The notes under the pieces were generated by a model. It did not search any database and was not told the origin of the DNA. It saw nothing but the letters and a program-made list of their open reading frames with translations. This document shows, piece by piece, positions 29,428-40,500 of a stretch of 64,000 nucleotides of DNA. Each line of letters opens with the position of its first letter. Position 1 is the stretch's first letter. Origin of the DNA: Asparagopsis taxiformis (lineage: Eukaryota; Rhodophyta; Florideophyceae; Bonnemaisoniales; Bonnemaisoniaceae); contig JALQPE010002152.1 of assembly GCA_030407315.1 (NCBI GenBank), forward strand, positions 1-64,000. The letters are read 5' to 3'. A program made the translations under genes and the position numbers.

Positions 29428-30951
29428 ATGGAATCTCATCGTCGTGAGGAAAATCCAAATGACTTCCTAGCAGGGATTATCCGAGAGGGATTCAGGACAG
29501 TGACTGGGGAAGTTCGTCGTATTGGGGAGAGGATGGATGAAATCGACGATGATCGAACGTCCCAACGCCAGCAAATCGAAAAGCTGATGAGTCGCGTCGA
29601 GTTAATAGTAACGGAATTACAGGGTGTGAAAGACATCTGTGATGGTTTATTACAGCAGAGTCAGGGCAATTCGAAGAAGCGGATGACTGACAAGGACAGG
29701 GACCGGTTGCGCATCTCGCAGTCAGCAGAACTATCGTTTTCTTAAAATTTTCTGTGTGCAGTATTTGGAACTGTTGTACCTTTGCTGGTCGACAAGATTG
29801 ATGCTGGGGCGACAATTTACACCAACCAAGGAATCTACGACCTCCGTGGTTGCAGGTTGCTCTCTGCAATGATGTTTGCAAAGCAGAGCAATGACAAGAG
29901 GGATGTGTTCCAATCCAACACCGGCAAGAACAACATCGAGCTTCGATTCCAAGTGGTGATGTCTCTCCTGCGGAACATTCAGAAGGAAAAGTCGGGTACA
30001 GGCCGTACAGTGGAAGGCTCGAGCTCTGGACGCGATTCGAATGCGTTCAACGTCTGGAAGGAGAACAAGTACATTCCGGACAAAATAATCGAAGAAGTTG
30101 TCTATGGTGCCACTGGCGATGGCCGAAACCAGCCTGCAGGAAGCATTGACGGAGGGGCTAGGAAGCGGAGGAAAACAGATGGAAATGGTGGACAGTTGAG
30201 CAATCGTGAAATATCTTTGGCTGTTACGAAAGTTGCGCTGACAAAGGTGCTCGGTTTCCTGAAAAAGTCTAGAGAGCAGGTGCGCCATCGATTCCTTGTC
30301 GAACTGGGGTTCGCTCTAGTGCTGGAAACGGACGCCTCTATCACTTTCGAGTTTCCAACTCACGATCTAATTCGAGATATGGATGTTATCCCCGATACCC
30401 GTGTGACCAACGGAAATCTAAGGCCTGAGGAACGGAAAGTTGTGGATGACAAGAATTCCGAGATCTTGATACAATTCATCGCTGAGCGGAAAGAGATGGT
30501 TGTCATCATTCAGTACGAAGTCGAGATATCGGGATGTGTGGCCAAAAGGATGATTCGAAGGAGAATCAATATCCTGGAGGTAGCCCTGAACACTGCAATT
30601 GCTTTCCTTCAATGCACGAGTAGAATGGTTTTCCTGCGACGTTCCTGCAATTCACTCAGATTTGTCTATTCAATCGCTTCCGGGATTCTAGGAATTTTCA
30701 AGGTACAATCAGGTCAGACCTTCGAAGAAAGTGTACAAGACGAGCTCAAACAATTAGGAAAGGCGATGTTGCCGAGTGAGCGAATCTGTAAGAGGCATCT
30801 CTGCGAAGATGTACTGACAATTACTAACGAAAAATTCGATGAACAACACTTGGAACAACGTAGTACCGCGTTTGAGGAGGATAGCGGACATGGAAATGAA
30901 GAAGATGGGAGTGAAAGCTACGTTGAAGTTTTCCTTGATGAGGAAGATTGA
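29428..30951 (+). pseudogene. Coiled-coil nuclear-type protein with one in-frame TAA (family B, copy 2)
   Basis: A frame of 507 codons from an ATG, interrupted only by TAA at 29743-29745 (codon 106), with the frame kept. Before the stop: coiled coil and the block DKDRDRLRISQSAELSFS, matching EKDRERLRIAQDAEKSFT of copy 1. After it: FLCAVFGTVVP, matching MVCAVLCAVVP. The basic patch ARKRRKTDGNG and ALTKVLGFLKKSREQVRHRF follow, then a long conserved region (IQYEVEISG, RRRINILEVALNTAIAFLQC). The end is acidic. Conservation across the stop shows this was one protein. Unlike B' it is clearly orthologous to the gene at 7907. The role is unknown. Confidence 0.7.
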
Positions 30952-31262
30952 TAATGGAAGCGTAGATGTAAAGTTTCACATCATTTGAAGTACAGCTATT
31001 ACTACGAGAGAGACTTGGGAGAAATAAAAACCTTTAGATATGAACTGTCTAGGACATGAGTGGAAAAGGTGCACCCTAGCATGCTACGTACTACATGGTG
31101 TACTGGAAACAATAGCTATCGTTCTTATTTTTCAGCTCACTCTGCGACTAGAAAGCGTCATGTCTACTACGGTTAAGAGTTTTAACCTGTCATTGAGCAC
31201 GCCTCTAGTAGCTTCGGGGCCTGTACAGTCCTATCCAATGCCGTAGCTCCACCTGGCAGAGT
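30952..31262. other. Spacer after family B, copy 2; no gene
   Basis: By comparison with copy 1 a family A gene would be expected in this direction on the minus strand. I see none, so it has been lost. Confidence 0.4.
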
Positions 31263-31480
31263 AGTGGGGAAAATAATACCGGGTATTATTTTGAGGGATA
31301 TTTTGCCAAGTGGCGGGCAATCATTGGTACCGACTACAGGCGATCCCTGGACGAAACCTAAGAATAATACCCGGTATTATTTTCAGGGATATTTTGCCAA
31401 GTGGAGGGCAATCATTGTTACAGAATGCCGACAGTCCCTGGACGAAGAAACAGGCAAGAAAGATATGGAGCATGTATCGA
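31263..31480. repeat. Two direct repeats with the AATAATACCCGGTATTATT core
   Basis: Two copies, 91 bp apart, of a unit that starts with the 19-bp palindrome and goes on with GGGATATTTTGCCAAGTGG. The palindrome is also the core of the 118-bp satellite downstream, but the surrounding unit is different. Confidence 0.75.
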
Positions 31481-31562
31481 TCGATACCATCGAAGTAGTC
31501 GAAGTTGACTAATTCTGAACAGTCTTGTAGAATCATTTAGAAAAGATAGAACAACGTACGTT

Positions 31563-31580
31563 GAGTAAAACGTTTTACTC
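31563..31580. repeat. 18-bp perfect palindrome
   Basis: GAGTAAAACGTTTTACTC with no spacer. Confidence 0.6.
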
Positions 31581-31838
31581 AGAGGTGACATCGTGTACGG
31601 TAGGATGGGGTACGTCTACAGGAGAACTACTCTGTCCAACAATAACATCATGCCCAATTCTGTCTAGCTCGCTGCAGATGATGTGTCCGCTGAAGATGCA
31701 GGCTGGGTGGTTCAAGTATGCGGTTCCCAAAAACTGTTCCTGGGAACTCGCTCGAAAGTTCTATATGAAAGAGGGCCCTGAACAGGTTTCCATGTCAATG
31801 TGAACGAGTCCGAATACTTGAAATTGGTTTTGTCCGGC
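31581..31838. other. Spacer with a short protein-like segment, no gene assigned
   Basis: A short frame ending at 31803 includes QAGWFKYAVPKNCSWELARK, which looks protein-like but has no clear partner in the four element families. It may be a scrap of family A or M. Confidence 0.25.
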
Positions 31839-31880
31839 AGCTCAAAGTTCTCCATCATTAATGATGGAGAACTTTGAGCT
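31839..31880. repeat. 42-bp perfect palindrome
   Basis: Two 21-bp arms (left arm AGCTCAAAGTTCTCCATCAT then T) with no spacer. Unrelated to the other palindromes here. Confidence 0.9.
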
Positions 31881-32218
31881 TACTTAGAAGGACGCGAGCG
31901 TCCAGGAGTAAGAATATCTGTAATTGACATAGTCTTACTCTTCAGATTCTCGAATCAGAACGATTGTTGTTACTCATTTCTCCAGATTACCTGTATACAG
32001 AGGACCCCACGATAACAGTCTTTGTAGATGAAACAGACTCTTCGTGAGCACCGTCTGGTAGAGTCCCCAAAATTATTATGACAGAGGACCCAGAATCTTG
32101 TCGTGTTTTCTTCAACTTGGAAATAGTATATTTTGTGAATATAGACATGGGAGGGGGTTAAGTACTGCATAGGTCGTAATATTTTCCAAAGTGGATTGAT
32201 AGCTCTTTCCTCTCCCCA

Positions 32219-32638
32219 TTGAAAGTAATTAAGAGGATTTTAAGATCATTAGACGCACGCAATAGCCCATTACATATCGATCCATTCAGGATCAAAAGAT
32301 ATGTTGAGATTCGTGAAATCGACTACAGGCTCGTCGACGTCATTAACGGGAGTATTCTCGCCTACAGCTATTCCGAAATCAACCCTAATAAGGGTCGGAT
32401 CATTGAGGGCGAGATAGAGATAATGAATAGTGAACATACTCCCAGAACTGTAATCATACTCATAGTATATGATGGGCTTCCGGAGGACTATACAGTTCCT
32501 ATGATTGAGTTGGAGTTCGACATGTCTCCAGCTACAAATGCATCTTTCCTTCTGGATACTGTAAAAGTTTCAATCCCAAATGAAATAGTATCCAAGCGAG
32601 AAAACATGACTCTCTCTTCGAACCCGCATCTTACTTGA
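32219..32638 (+). pseudogene. Remnant of the ParB-like N-terminus of family M
   Basis: A frame of 139 residues without an ATG start. It follows residues 18-125 of the protein at 2289-5765: HIDPFRIKRYVEIREIDYRL with FIDPNQVSKFVSIRDVD, GRIIEGEIEIMN with GRFREGVLEILD, and TNASFLLDTVKV with TNSSTAVVLDRV. The G-x-HR core is altered, and methyltransferase and SET parts are absent. It lies to the right of D- and B+ on the plus strand, exactly where the M gene would be if this region were copy 1 inverted. Confidence 0.6.
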
Positions 32639-32725
32639 AGATGAACAGGATATTACAACCAATGACCGTCATGCAACCAAGCTGGATAGTTTCAACATTT
32701 CTCGAATACTAGACTGCACTTAAAA

Positions 32726-33200
32726 TAACCTGGAACACGGCCATTGGCCAGGGACAGCCAGCCGACCGGGAGTCAATGACAGTGCTGCACCTGGCTTTTG
32801 GTATGGCAAAATAATACCCGGTATTATTTTGGGTTTGCAAAGCCCAGGTGCACTACTGCCATTGGCCAGAGGCGGCGAGCCGACCGGGAGCCAATGGCAG
32901 AGCTGCACCTGGCTTTTGGTATGGCAAAACTATACCCGGTATTATTTTGGGTGTACCAGGTCCAGGTGCAGCAGTGCCATTGGTTGAAGGTGGCAGCAGT
33001 CAGCCAGCCAATAGCAGTGCTGCACCTGGATTTTGCCATGGCAAAACTATACCCAGTATTATTTTGGGTCTGCAAAGTCCAGGTGCAGCAGTTCCATTGG
33101 CAGAAATCGGTAAGCCGACCGGTAGCCAATAGCAGTGCTGCACCTGGCTTTTGCCATGGCAAAACTATACCCGGTATTATTTTGGGTCTGGTTAGTCCAG
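32726..33200. repeat. 118-bp satellite, array 1 (about 4 units)
   Basis: Units start with CCAGGTGCA at 32844, 32962 and 33079, with a degenerate first unit from 32726 and an incomplete one at 33197. Each has the 19-bp palindrome AATAATACCCGGTATTATT or a variant and an inverted pair CCAGGTGCA / TGCACCTGG. Overlapping frames here are repeat translations. Confidence 0.85.
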
Positions 33201-33369
33201 GCTTGGTCCTGAAAACGATGGACTCGGAACTATGATTATCCCTAGCACTGCGCATACTGGCCCCCCTAGAGCGTGGCCAATATGTGCAATGGGAGTCCCA
33301 TCTCGTCTGGTTATTGAGTGCATTGTACCGGTACAGACGAAACCAAGTACAAACTCGCCAAACCAGGCC

Positions 33370-33560
33370 TGGTTTCGCGAGTAGAAAATAATACCGGGTA
33401 TAGATTCTAGGTTTCATCGGCCAGGTGCAGTGCACTCATAGGCTGGATGAGCTGACTTCAATGTGGCCAATGAGTGCATTGCACCTGTTTTGGTGAAGTG
33501 AAAATAATACCGGGTATAGATTTTGGGCTTCACCGGCCAAGTGCAGTGCACTCATAGGCG
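33370..33560. repeat. Diverged 116-bp satellite units
   Basis: Two units 116 bp apart (CCAGGTGCA at 33421 and CCAAGTGCA at 33537) with AATAATACCGGGTATAG in place of the full palindrome. They are closer to the units at 42795 than to the arrays on either side. Confidence 0.75.
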
Positions 33561-33642
33561 TAATCAGCTGGCTCCTGTTCGACCAAGGAGTGTGGGAGAA
33601 ATTTTCTAATCCTCGAACTGCCACCAAGTCACACGGGACATG

Positions 33643-33722
33643 TGGTACAATGGTTTTCAGAGATTGCAGGCCCAGCCTCACTACTCGCACTATATTACAC
33701 CATCTCGGGTTCAAGTCCCGAC
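33643..33722 (+). other. tRNA-like sequence with a perfect T-arm
   Basis: CGGGTTCAAGTCCCG (33706-33720) is a perfect T-stem and loop, with a pol III B box. TGGTACAATGG at 33643-33653 resembles an A box. The distance of about 64 nt is longer than in a standard tRNA, and I could not pair the acceptor stem or read an anticodon. It may be an intron-containing tRNA, a tRNA relic or the head of a SINE. Confidence 0.35.
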
Positions 33723-34099
33723 GTACACAACACACACCCCACACCTGACACGGCTATAGCCATTCGAATGATCTTTTTGGTGACGGTTTCCACAATGTCT
33801 TCTACCATCCCTTCATAACCTTAAATCAATTAGACTTGTCATTAATAATGCAATTCTGCCTGCCACATTTCCATTCTCTTCCATACATGTATAACATGTA
33901 CAGTTTGCAAACTCAAACGCAAACTTTTACATGTCCATTTACCACCTTGGTTCTTCAGGACAAACAACTGAGGCTGCATTCCTATCCTCCTCATCAGACA
34001 CACACTCACGCAGACACATACAGGCACATTCCCAACCAAACATACAATCTCCCCTATCACTATCAACTCCCATAAAGCGAAATAGCCTAGGCTAGCGAT
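33723..34099. other. No gene seen
   Basis: CA-rich, AT-rich spacer between the tRNA-like sequence and the next palindrome. Confidence 0.4.
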
Positions 34100-34199
34100 G
34101 ATGTAGCTATCTTTGCGTCTCGATAGTGGCTATTGCAGCTGCAATAGCCCACTATGCAACTGCAATAGCCCACTATCGAGACGCAAAGATAGCTACATC
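34100..34199. repeat. 100-bp inverted repeat with an inner palindrome
   Basis: Outer arms of about 43 bp (GATGTAGCTATCTTTGCGTC onward) differ by a one-base indel and one substitution. In the centre GGCTATTGCAGCTGCAATAG forms part of a second perfect palindrome, and CTGCAATAGCCCACTAT is duplicated. Confidence 0.85.
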
Positions 34200-34443
34200 A
34201 CCGTTCACATAACAAAAATCTTGTCGCATGACACCCAAATTCCTCAAAAAGATGATAGCATTTACCTTCACTTGAACCCAACCACAACAAAACATAAGCA
34301 GAACATGTCACTATCGTTTCTTGCTTGGTGATCCATATCTTCTATTCTGCGTAAATCAAACAACGTCCTACACAGCAGCGCGCACAAATGGCCAGTCCAA
34401 AGACTATCATCGGTGGAGAGGACGTGCGAGATGTGCACCAGGT

Positions 34444-35442
34444 CCAGGTGCAGCAGTGCCATTGGCAGAAATCGGTCAGCCGACGACAGCCAATAGTAGT
34501 GTTGCACCTGGCTTTTGCCATGGCAAAACTATACCCGGTATTATTTTGGGTGTACCAGGTCCAGGTGCACTACTGCCATTGGCCAGAAGCGGCCAGCCGA
34601 CCACCAGCCAATGGCTGTGTTGCACCTGGCTTCTGCTATGGCAAAATAATACCCGGTATTATTTTGGGTCTACCCAATCCAGGTGCACTACTGCCATTGG
34701 CCAGAGGCGGCCAGCCGACCACCAGCCAATGGCTTTGTTGCACCTGGCTTCTGCTATGGCAAAATAATACCCGGTATTATTTTGGGTGTACCAGGTCCAG
34801 GTGCACTACTGCCATTGGCCAGAGGCGGCCAGCCGACCACCAGCCAATGGCTGTGTTGCACCTGGGTTCTGCTATGGCAAAATAATACCCGGTATTATTT
34901 TGGGTCTACCCAGTCCAGGTGGAGCATTGTCACTGGCCAGAGGCGGCCAGCCGACCACCAGCCAATGGCTGTGTTGCACCTGGGTTCTGCTATGGCAAAA
35001 TAATACCCGGTATTATTTTGGGTCTACCCAGTCCAGGTGGAGCATTGTCACTGGCCAGAGGCGGCCAGCCGACCACCAGCCAATAGCACTGCTGCACCTG
35101 GCTTCTGCTATGGCAAAATAATACCCGGTATTATTTTGGGTGTACCAGGTCCAGGTGCACTACTGCCATTGGCCAGAAGCGGCCAGCCGACCACCAGCCA
35201 ATGGCTTTGTTGCACCTGGCTTCTGCTATGGCAAAATAATACCCGGTATTATTTTGGGTCTACCCAGTCCAGGTGCAGCATTGTCACTGGCCAGAGGCAG
35301 CCAGCCTACCGGCGGCCAATGGCACTGCTGCACCTGGCTCTTGGTACGGCAAAACTATACCCGGTATTATTCTGGGTCTACCCAGTCCAGGTGCTGCAAT
35401 GCCATTGGCCAGAAGCGGCCAGCCGACCAGCAGCCAATGGCA
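34444..35442. repeat. 118-bp satellite, array 2 (about 9 units)
   Basis: Unit starts (CCAGGTG) at 34444, 34561, 34679, 34797, 34915, 35033, 35151, 35269 and 35387, so the period is 117 then 118 bp throughout. Each unit holds AATAATACCCGGTATTATT or a close variant and the sequence CATTGGCCAGAGGCGGCCAG. Units are highly similar to each other, pointing to recent amplification. Since 118 is not a multiple of three, the overlapping frames are artefacts. Confidence 0.9.
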
Positions 35443-36249
35443 GAGCGGCTGAGGATGGTAATTTATTTGGAATAGAGTGACCGTCAGTGAAGGATGGTAG
35501 CAACCTGCCGAGGCCTGGCTAGACTTGACCGACTCAATGCCGAAATTGAACGCATCATGGAGATAGATTAGAAGCACAAACCCGTGCAACCAGTACATGG
35601 CGGAGTTGGAGGGAATAAGGTCTCTAGAATGCCAAATAATCGAGGTTTGTTGCCTTGCCTACACCAAACTAACACCCGTCTGAGACTCTATGTCGATGAC
35701 AGTTCCATTGGTCTAGTTTTATCACGTCAGCCGTGCTGTGACTTGACTTGAATCGACTCAAAGATGGTAGTGTAATTAAAATATTGCAATGTCGGTAGGC
35801 GAGAAATCAGTGCCTGGATTTCAGTTCATCAGCCGGACAGCGGTTGCGGTATTCGATAGGCGTCGGTAATACACCGTGAAGCCAATACGTCGACTAGATT
35901 CACCCCGTAGCATCGGCACAGCTATCACCAGTTATTACTCTTCGCCCATTGAGAAGGAAACCAATATTCCCCATCCCTAATACCGCGCTTCCACCTACCA
36001 CCTCCAGATCTCCAATGTCATGAGATTGCTGCAGCATTGGTAGCCATCTCAATGGATGAGCATGACATACTTCAATATTGTTTTTGCTCCATTGAACTCC
36101 AATATGAATCACAGTCAACATGCCTATTGTACCTATTCGTCGATCAGCTGCACTTATATCCTCCCCATTGTAAAATGTCCATATCTATATTTCGCCAATG
36201 TCTGCAGCACATACAGATCCGTCTTCCCTTTCTGACCGCTCGTTGATGT
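35443..36249. other. No gene seen
   Basis: Mixed sequence without a supported frame or strong repeat. Confidence 0.4.
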
Positions 36250-36290
36250 CTACAGACACTGTTTCAGACAGTCGGAAACAGTGTCTGTAG
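36250..36290. repeat. Hairpin with 16-bp perfect arms
   Basis: CTACAGACACTGTTTC and its exact complement around a 9-nt loop. Confidence 0.8.
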
Positions 36291-36548
36291 TTGCCAAGCT
36301 CGTCGTATAGATATGTATATAATGCGACAACGATATAGCTATCAACGATAATATAACACGAATAAGTCGATACCACCGCGATATCAGCCAGATTGTCATG
36401 AAACACGCAAGATCTTGGTTCACCAATCCCCCACTAGCGTGAATGTCAGTATCTTGTCAATTTGAAACGAGTTACAGACGCATTCCAACCAGCACGAAAA
36501 ATGAACTGCACTCAGGCTATTTCAAAACCCGACGCTTATGCGCCCGCT
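36291..36548. other. No gene seen
   Basis: AT-rich spacer. Confidence 0.3.
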
Positions 36549-36622
36549 ATTCCTCATCAGTTCCAACTCTGCGATACCCGCTCACGTGAGCGGGTATCGC
36601 AGAGTTGGAACTGATGAGGAAT
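36549..36622. repeat. 74-bp perfect palindrome
   Basis: Two 37-bp arms meet at CTCAC/GTGAG (36585/36586) without spacer or mismatch. The left arm begins ATTCCTCATCAGTTCCAACT. It lies directly beside the SNF2 helicase fragment. Perfect palindromes of this size are unstable, so it must be very young or kept perfect by some process. Confidence 0.95.
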
Positions 36623-36643
36623 TAATCGATTAAGAAAAAGGAG

Positions 36644-37463
36644 TTGCGAACGAGAGTACTCTCGTACGTACAAAGCATTGCTTGTCCGAGGTGTCGTTTA
36701 TGTTGCTCTGCAGATGAAGTTAGTTTTACTGTTCTTGGTGGACTTGGAAAAACAAAAGGTGATGGTAGTGGGCTGCCGCCGTCACCCGGCTCGCAATTGC
36801 GATTGCTCTTCTTAAGAAGAGGAAGAATTAGACGCTTTGATCTCGCCAAGTGGAAAAGGAAAAAAGGTGGAGGCGACTAGCAGTGAACGAAGGTCAATTT
36901 TCTAAGACAGTACAGATGCAGTGCGCTGATTTGTTGGAGCTAAAGCAAGAGCTATTATCCGATTGCTGCGCGGCATATGGCAAGTGGACGCTACGCGGAA
37001 AGTTATGGTATTCTCCGAGTGGCAAAGCGTACGCTTTGCAGCACGTGCTGAAAATGATCTCGACAGCACTCGAAATGAACGGTATTACGCATTTGAACGG
37101 AGTGCTAGAGAAAGGTTCTATGAATAGAACCACAATCTTCGCAAACACCATGGTGTTTGCAAATTCGCACAAACTTAAGATTGTGGACAAGTTCAAATCA
37201 AGCATATGCTTATCTATATCTTTATAGATTTCAACGTTCTATTAATACCACTGCGTTGTGCAGGTATTGGTCTCAATCTTACTGACGCACATCATGTGGT
37301 GTTGGTGGAGCCGAGTATGAATATATTTCTGGAAGCGCAGGCTGTCGGTTGTGTTCATCGAATTGGGAAGGTGCGTCCAACTTACTTACATCATGTTATA
37401 GTCAGCTACACTATCGGGGATAAGATTTTGAAGTTGGCTGCTCCACGACGACATATTGCATAA
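36644..37463 (+). pseudogene. C-terminal fragment of a SNF2-family (RING/SHPRH-type) helicase
   Basis: Three frames carry pieces of one protein. The first has CPRCRLCC, possibly the end of a RING finger. The second has LKMISTALEMNGITHLNGV and KGSMNRT, then VDKFKS, from the start of the helicase C-terminal lobe. The third has DFNVLLIPLRCAGIGLNLTD, HHVVLVEPSMN, AQAVGCVHRIGK, which are helicase motifs V and VI with the Arg finger region, and ends at a TAA (37461-37463). In the second frame a 54-bp hairpin at about 37131-37184 is inserted in frame between MNRT and VDKFK. No N-terminal ATPase lobe is present. Functional loss is likely. Host origin is assumed. Confidence 0.65.
37131..37185. repeat. 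Hairpin inserted in helicase coding sequence
   Basis: Outer arms CACAATCTT / AAGATTGTG with a perfect inner palindrome GCAAACACCATGGTGTTTGC (37141-37160). About 54 bp would add 18 codons without changing the frame. Confidence 0.6.
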
Positions 37464-37596
37464 GGCGAAAAAACGATAAGTTTGCTGGACATTAAAGGTG
37501 GTTGAATGAATTGCGCCAGTTGGGAAATGCCGGTAGAAGACTCAGTCGATCACCATCGCCAGCCTTGCAGTTCCCAAAGCCAGTTCGTTTGTCAAA

Positions 37597-40500
37597 ATGT
37601 CCCGTCCTCCGACAGCAGCCACGCCCATTGTCCGCACCAAGACGCTTGACACTGTTAACCTCGCCCCAGAAGACGATGTATAGTCGACTCATGATCTGCC
37701 AAAAATTATCCGTGATGCACAGGTAACGTACGACGACAACGCGTCCAAGATAACTGCCCCTCGCTTTGCTAAATTCTCCAAGATCTTCTTCCCACGTCCG
37801 AGACAATGTCTCGAACCGCAGCACATTTCCTCCTGGGCCACCGTCGGCTCCTTCCCCAGCCCGCTAGGATCCGACCCCTCCGGTCAGAGCAACCTCGGCA
37901 TGAGCTGCATGAGCTTTGTCGGCGCCAATGATACCATTCTTGTCGACATTATTTCAGATGCGGAGAACACTACCATGTGTCGCGAATTCTACCGTGCAGG
38001 TCCCAGAGGGCTGCTCGCTTTTCATCCGCGCAATATGGTCCGTGCATGTATCGTCACCTGCGGCGGTTTGTGTCCTGGCCTCAATTCTGTTATTCGTGAG
38101 CTGGTGATTACGCTTTCGCTGTTGTATGGCGGTCAGAATATTTCTGGAATTCCATATGGCTATCGTGGATTCTATTCGACCCATCTCAAACTTATTCCAC
38201 TTACGGAGGATAAGGTTCAGTCCATTCATCATGATGGTGGCAGTATATTGGGGTATTCGCGTGGCGGCCATAATACAAAGATGGTTTGCGATTCAATCCA
38301 GATCACGGGCTTCAATCAGATGTACATTATTGTCGGCCTGAGTGAGTCTATTTTGGATGTCCTGGTTGCTTTTGCCCTCCCTCCTGATGCCAAGTCTGTG
38401 TCTGTTGAAGTTAGGCGTGCTGCTATTCAAGTTCAATTGCTAAGGTCCTACCGAGCGTATGAAGTATCCAATCTCACCATGTCAGTTGGGAGTGGATTGC
38501 TCAACTGTTCTGCATTAACAGCAGAGTGGCAGTTCCGTTTTGTGAAAGCCGAACACACTGCTCCTGTGTCTGTAGTACGATCAATGAAAGGAACGGGTAA
38601 TGGCCAACTGCAAGTTCCAAAGGGAATCTCGTCTTTCGATTCTGCAGACAATCTCTCTTATGCAAATGGAGGCACTTCTGATAAGTCGGAAAGTGAGCCG
38701 TATAGGAGAGGATTAATGGCAGCATTTGATAACTGGTCATCTATGGAAGCAGAATTTGACATGATTCTTGAGCAGCACGTGCTGCGTGCGTACGCAAATT
38801 CTGCAAAAGCAGTTCAGCCCAGGAATGTCAATGTGATGACAGTCTTGTTACGATGGGATGAAAGTGCGCCGGGTAATACAACCGATACAGCAAAGTACAA
38901 AGAATCTTCGAAAGAGGGGAAACAGACAGGCCGTAATGATACCCTACGTGATCCATTAGCGTCCGAAGTATTGATGAGCCAAAGCTTGTCAGCCTTTTGT
39001 CGCGCAAAGGCCAGTCGAATGGAATTGTCGTCAAGAGCCGGGCTCAAGACGATATCCTTTATTGTCGCTCCTACCCCATCAAGTGAATCTGTGACTTATC
39101 CTGGATTCTACACGTTCCGGGTACAGGATAATTTTAATGAGGACCCTATATTCCGACATATTGATCCTCCTATGGCGTTCCAGCTTGAGTTGTCTCGCTT
39201 ATCCAACTTTTCGATTACTCGCTTTGACTATCCTACGCGTTCTGTGCATGTGTTCTTCGCTCAGGACAAGTCTACTACTCGGAAGAAGAGAAGTGAAGAT
39301 TCTTCGAAATCTGCAAAACGCCCCCCTCTCAATGAAAGTGTCTCTGATGGCTCCCGTACGAAGCGAACCGGACAACATCTGTATCCTGGGTCATCCAGGG
39401 CAGAGTCTACAGATAGTTTGCAAAGCGGGAAACCAGCCCCAGGGATGCCAGATGCGAAGAAACCAACTAGATCTGATCGGGATATCGATGCAAGAGTTTT
39501 TGTCCGAGCTTTTATCAGACTGGCTAATATCTTTGCCTCTTCAAATGCTGGTGCCATTGTATCGATCCCCGACGCGGAAAGAACTTTTGTCGAGGCTCTA
39601 GATGCAGTAGAAATGGCAAGTTGCGATTGTCGATTCCGGAGAACCGATTTCAACCATATTTTCCTCAATGTGATTCCGCCTGTCAAGGTAGAGATTGATG
39701 ACATTGAGGCCCTTTGCCGTCGAATGTTCCAACGATATGCGAATCGATGCTGCAGTCTGCGAGTATTTGTTGTAGAGATCAACGTCTCCACATTCATGAA
39801 CAATGGGATCATACCCACATCTGTTATTCCGCTTCGATTCCTTCTCTTCAACCCAACCGGTCATATGTTGAAAGTGGAAAGTTACTTTGAGACAACGGAT
39901 CCGAGCTCAGGCGAAGAAAAGTTGATTTCGGGGTACCCATCGTGGTGCTGTGAAGATTTTTGAAGAACTCAGGGCCCGCCGCTATTTGGCTGCAGTAGTA
40001 GGTATCCCGAAAACGATTGATAATGACATTGCGTTGATAGACAAGTCCTTTGGATTTGACACAGCTGTGGAAGAAGCGCAACGAAGCATCAAGTGTGCAA
40101 AAACAGAGGCAAGGAGTGCACTTAACGGAATAGGACTCGTGAAACTTATGGGTAGACACTCGGGTCAGATTGTAATGTTTTCTACGCTCGCATCTAGGGA
40201 TGTAGATTGCTGCCTCATTCCTGAGGTCAAATTCGAACTGGAAGGTAAGTGTGGTCTTTTCCAGTACATTGAGGATATGATACGATCGAAGGGGCACATG
40301 GTCATTGGGATTGCCGAAGGTGCCGGGCTAGAACTTGTAGAGAAAAAAAAGGTCACCACTGGCTTTGACGCGTCAGGGAATAAGCACTTGCCCGACGTCG
40401 GTCTGTGGTTCAAGGATAAGATTAACGGGGATTTTAAGAAGCGTGGAAGGGAGATCAATTTGAAGCTCATCGATCCTACCTACGAAATTCGCTCCGTCCC

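Noticed and set aside
34444..35442. Possible CRISPR-like array
   Set aside because: There are no unique spacers between short repeats; whole 118-bp units are repeated, and the context is eukaryotic.
34321..35480. Several overlapping 100-150-residue frames with repeated CCTWLLLWQNN-type peptides
   Set aside because: They are the same 118-bp satellite read in shifting frames; the period is not a multiple of three, so no stable protein is encoded.
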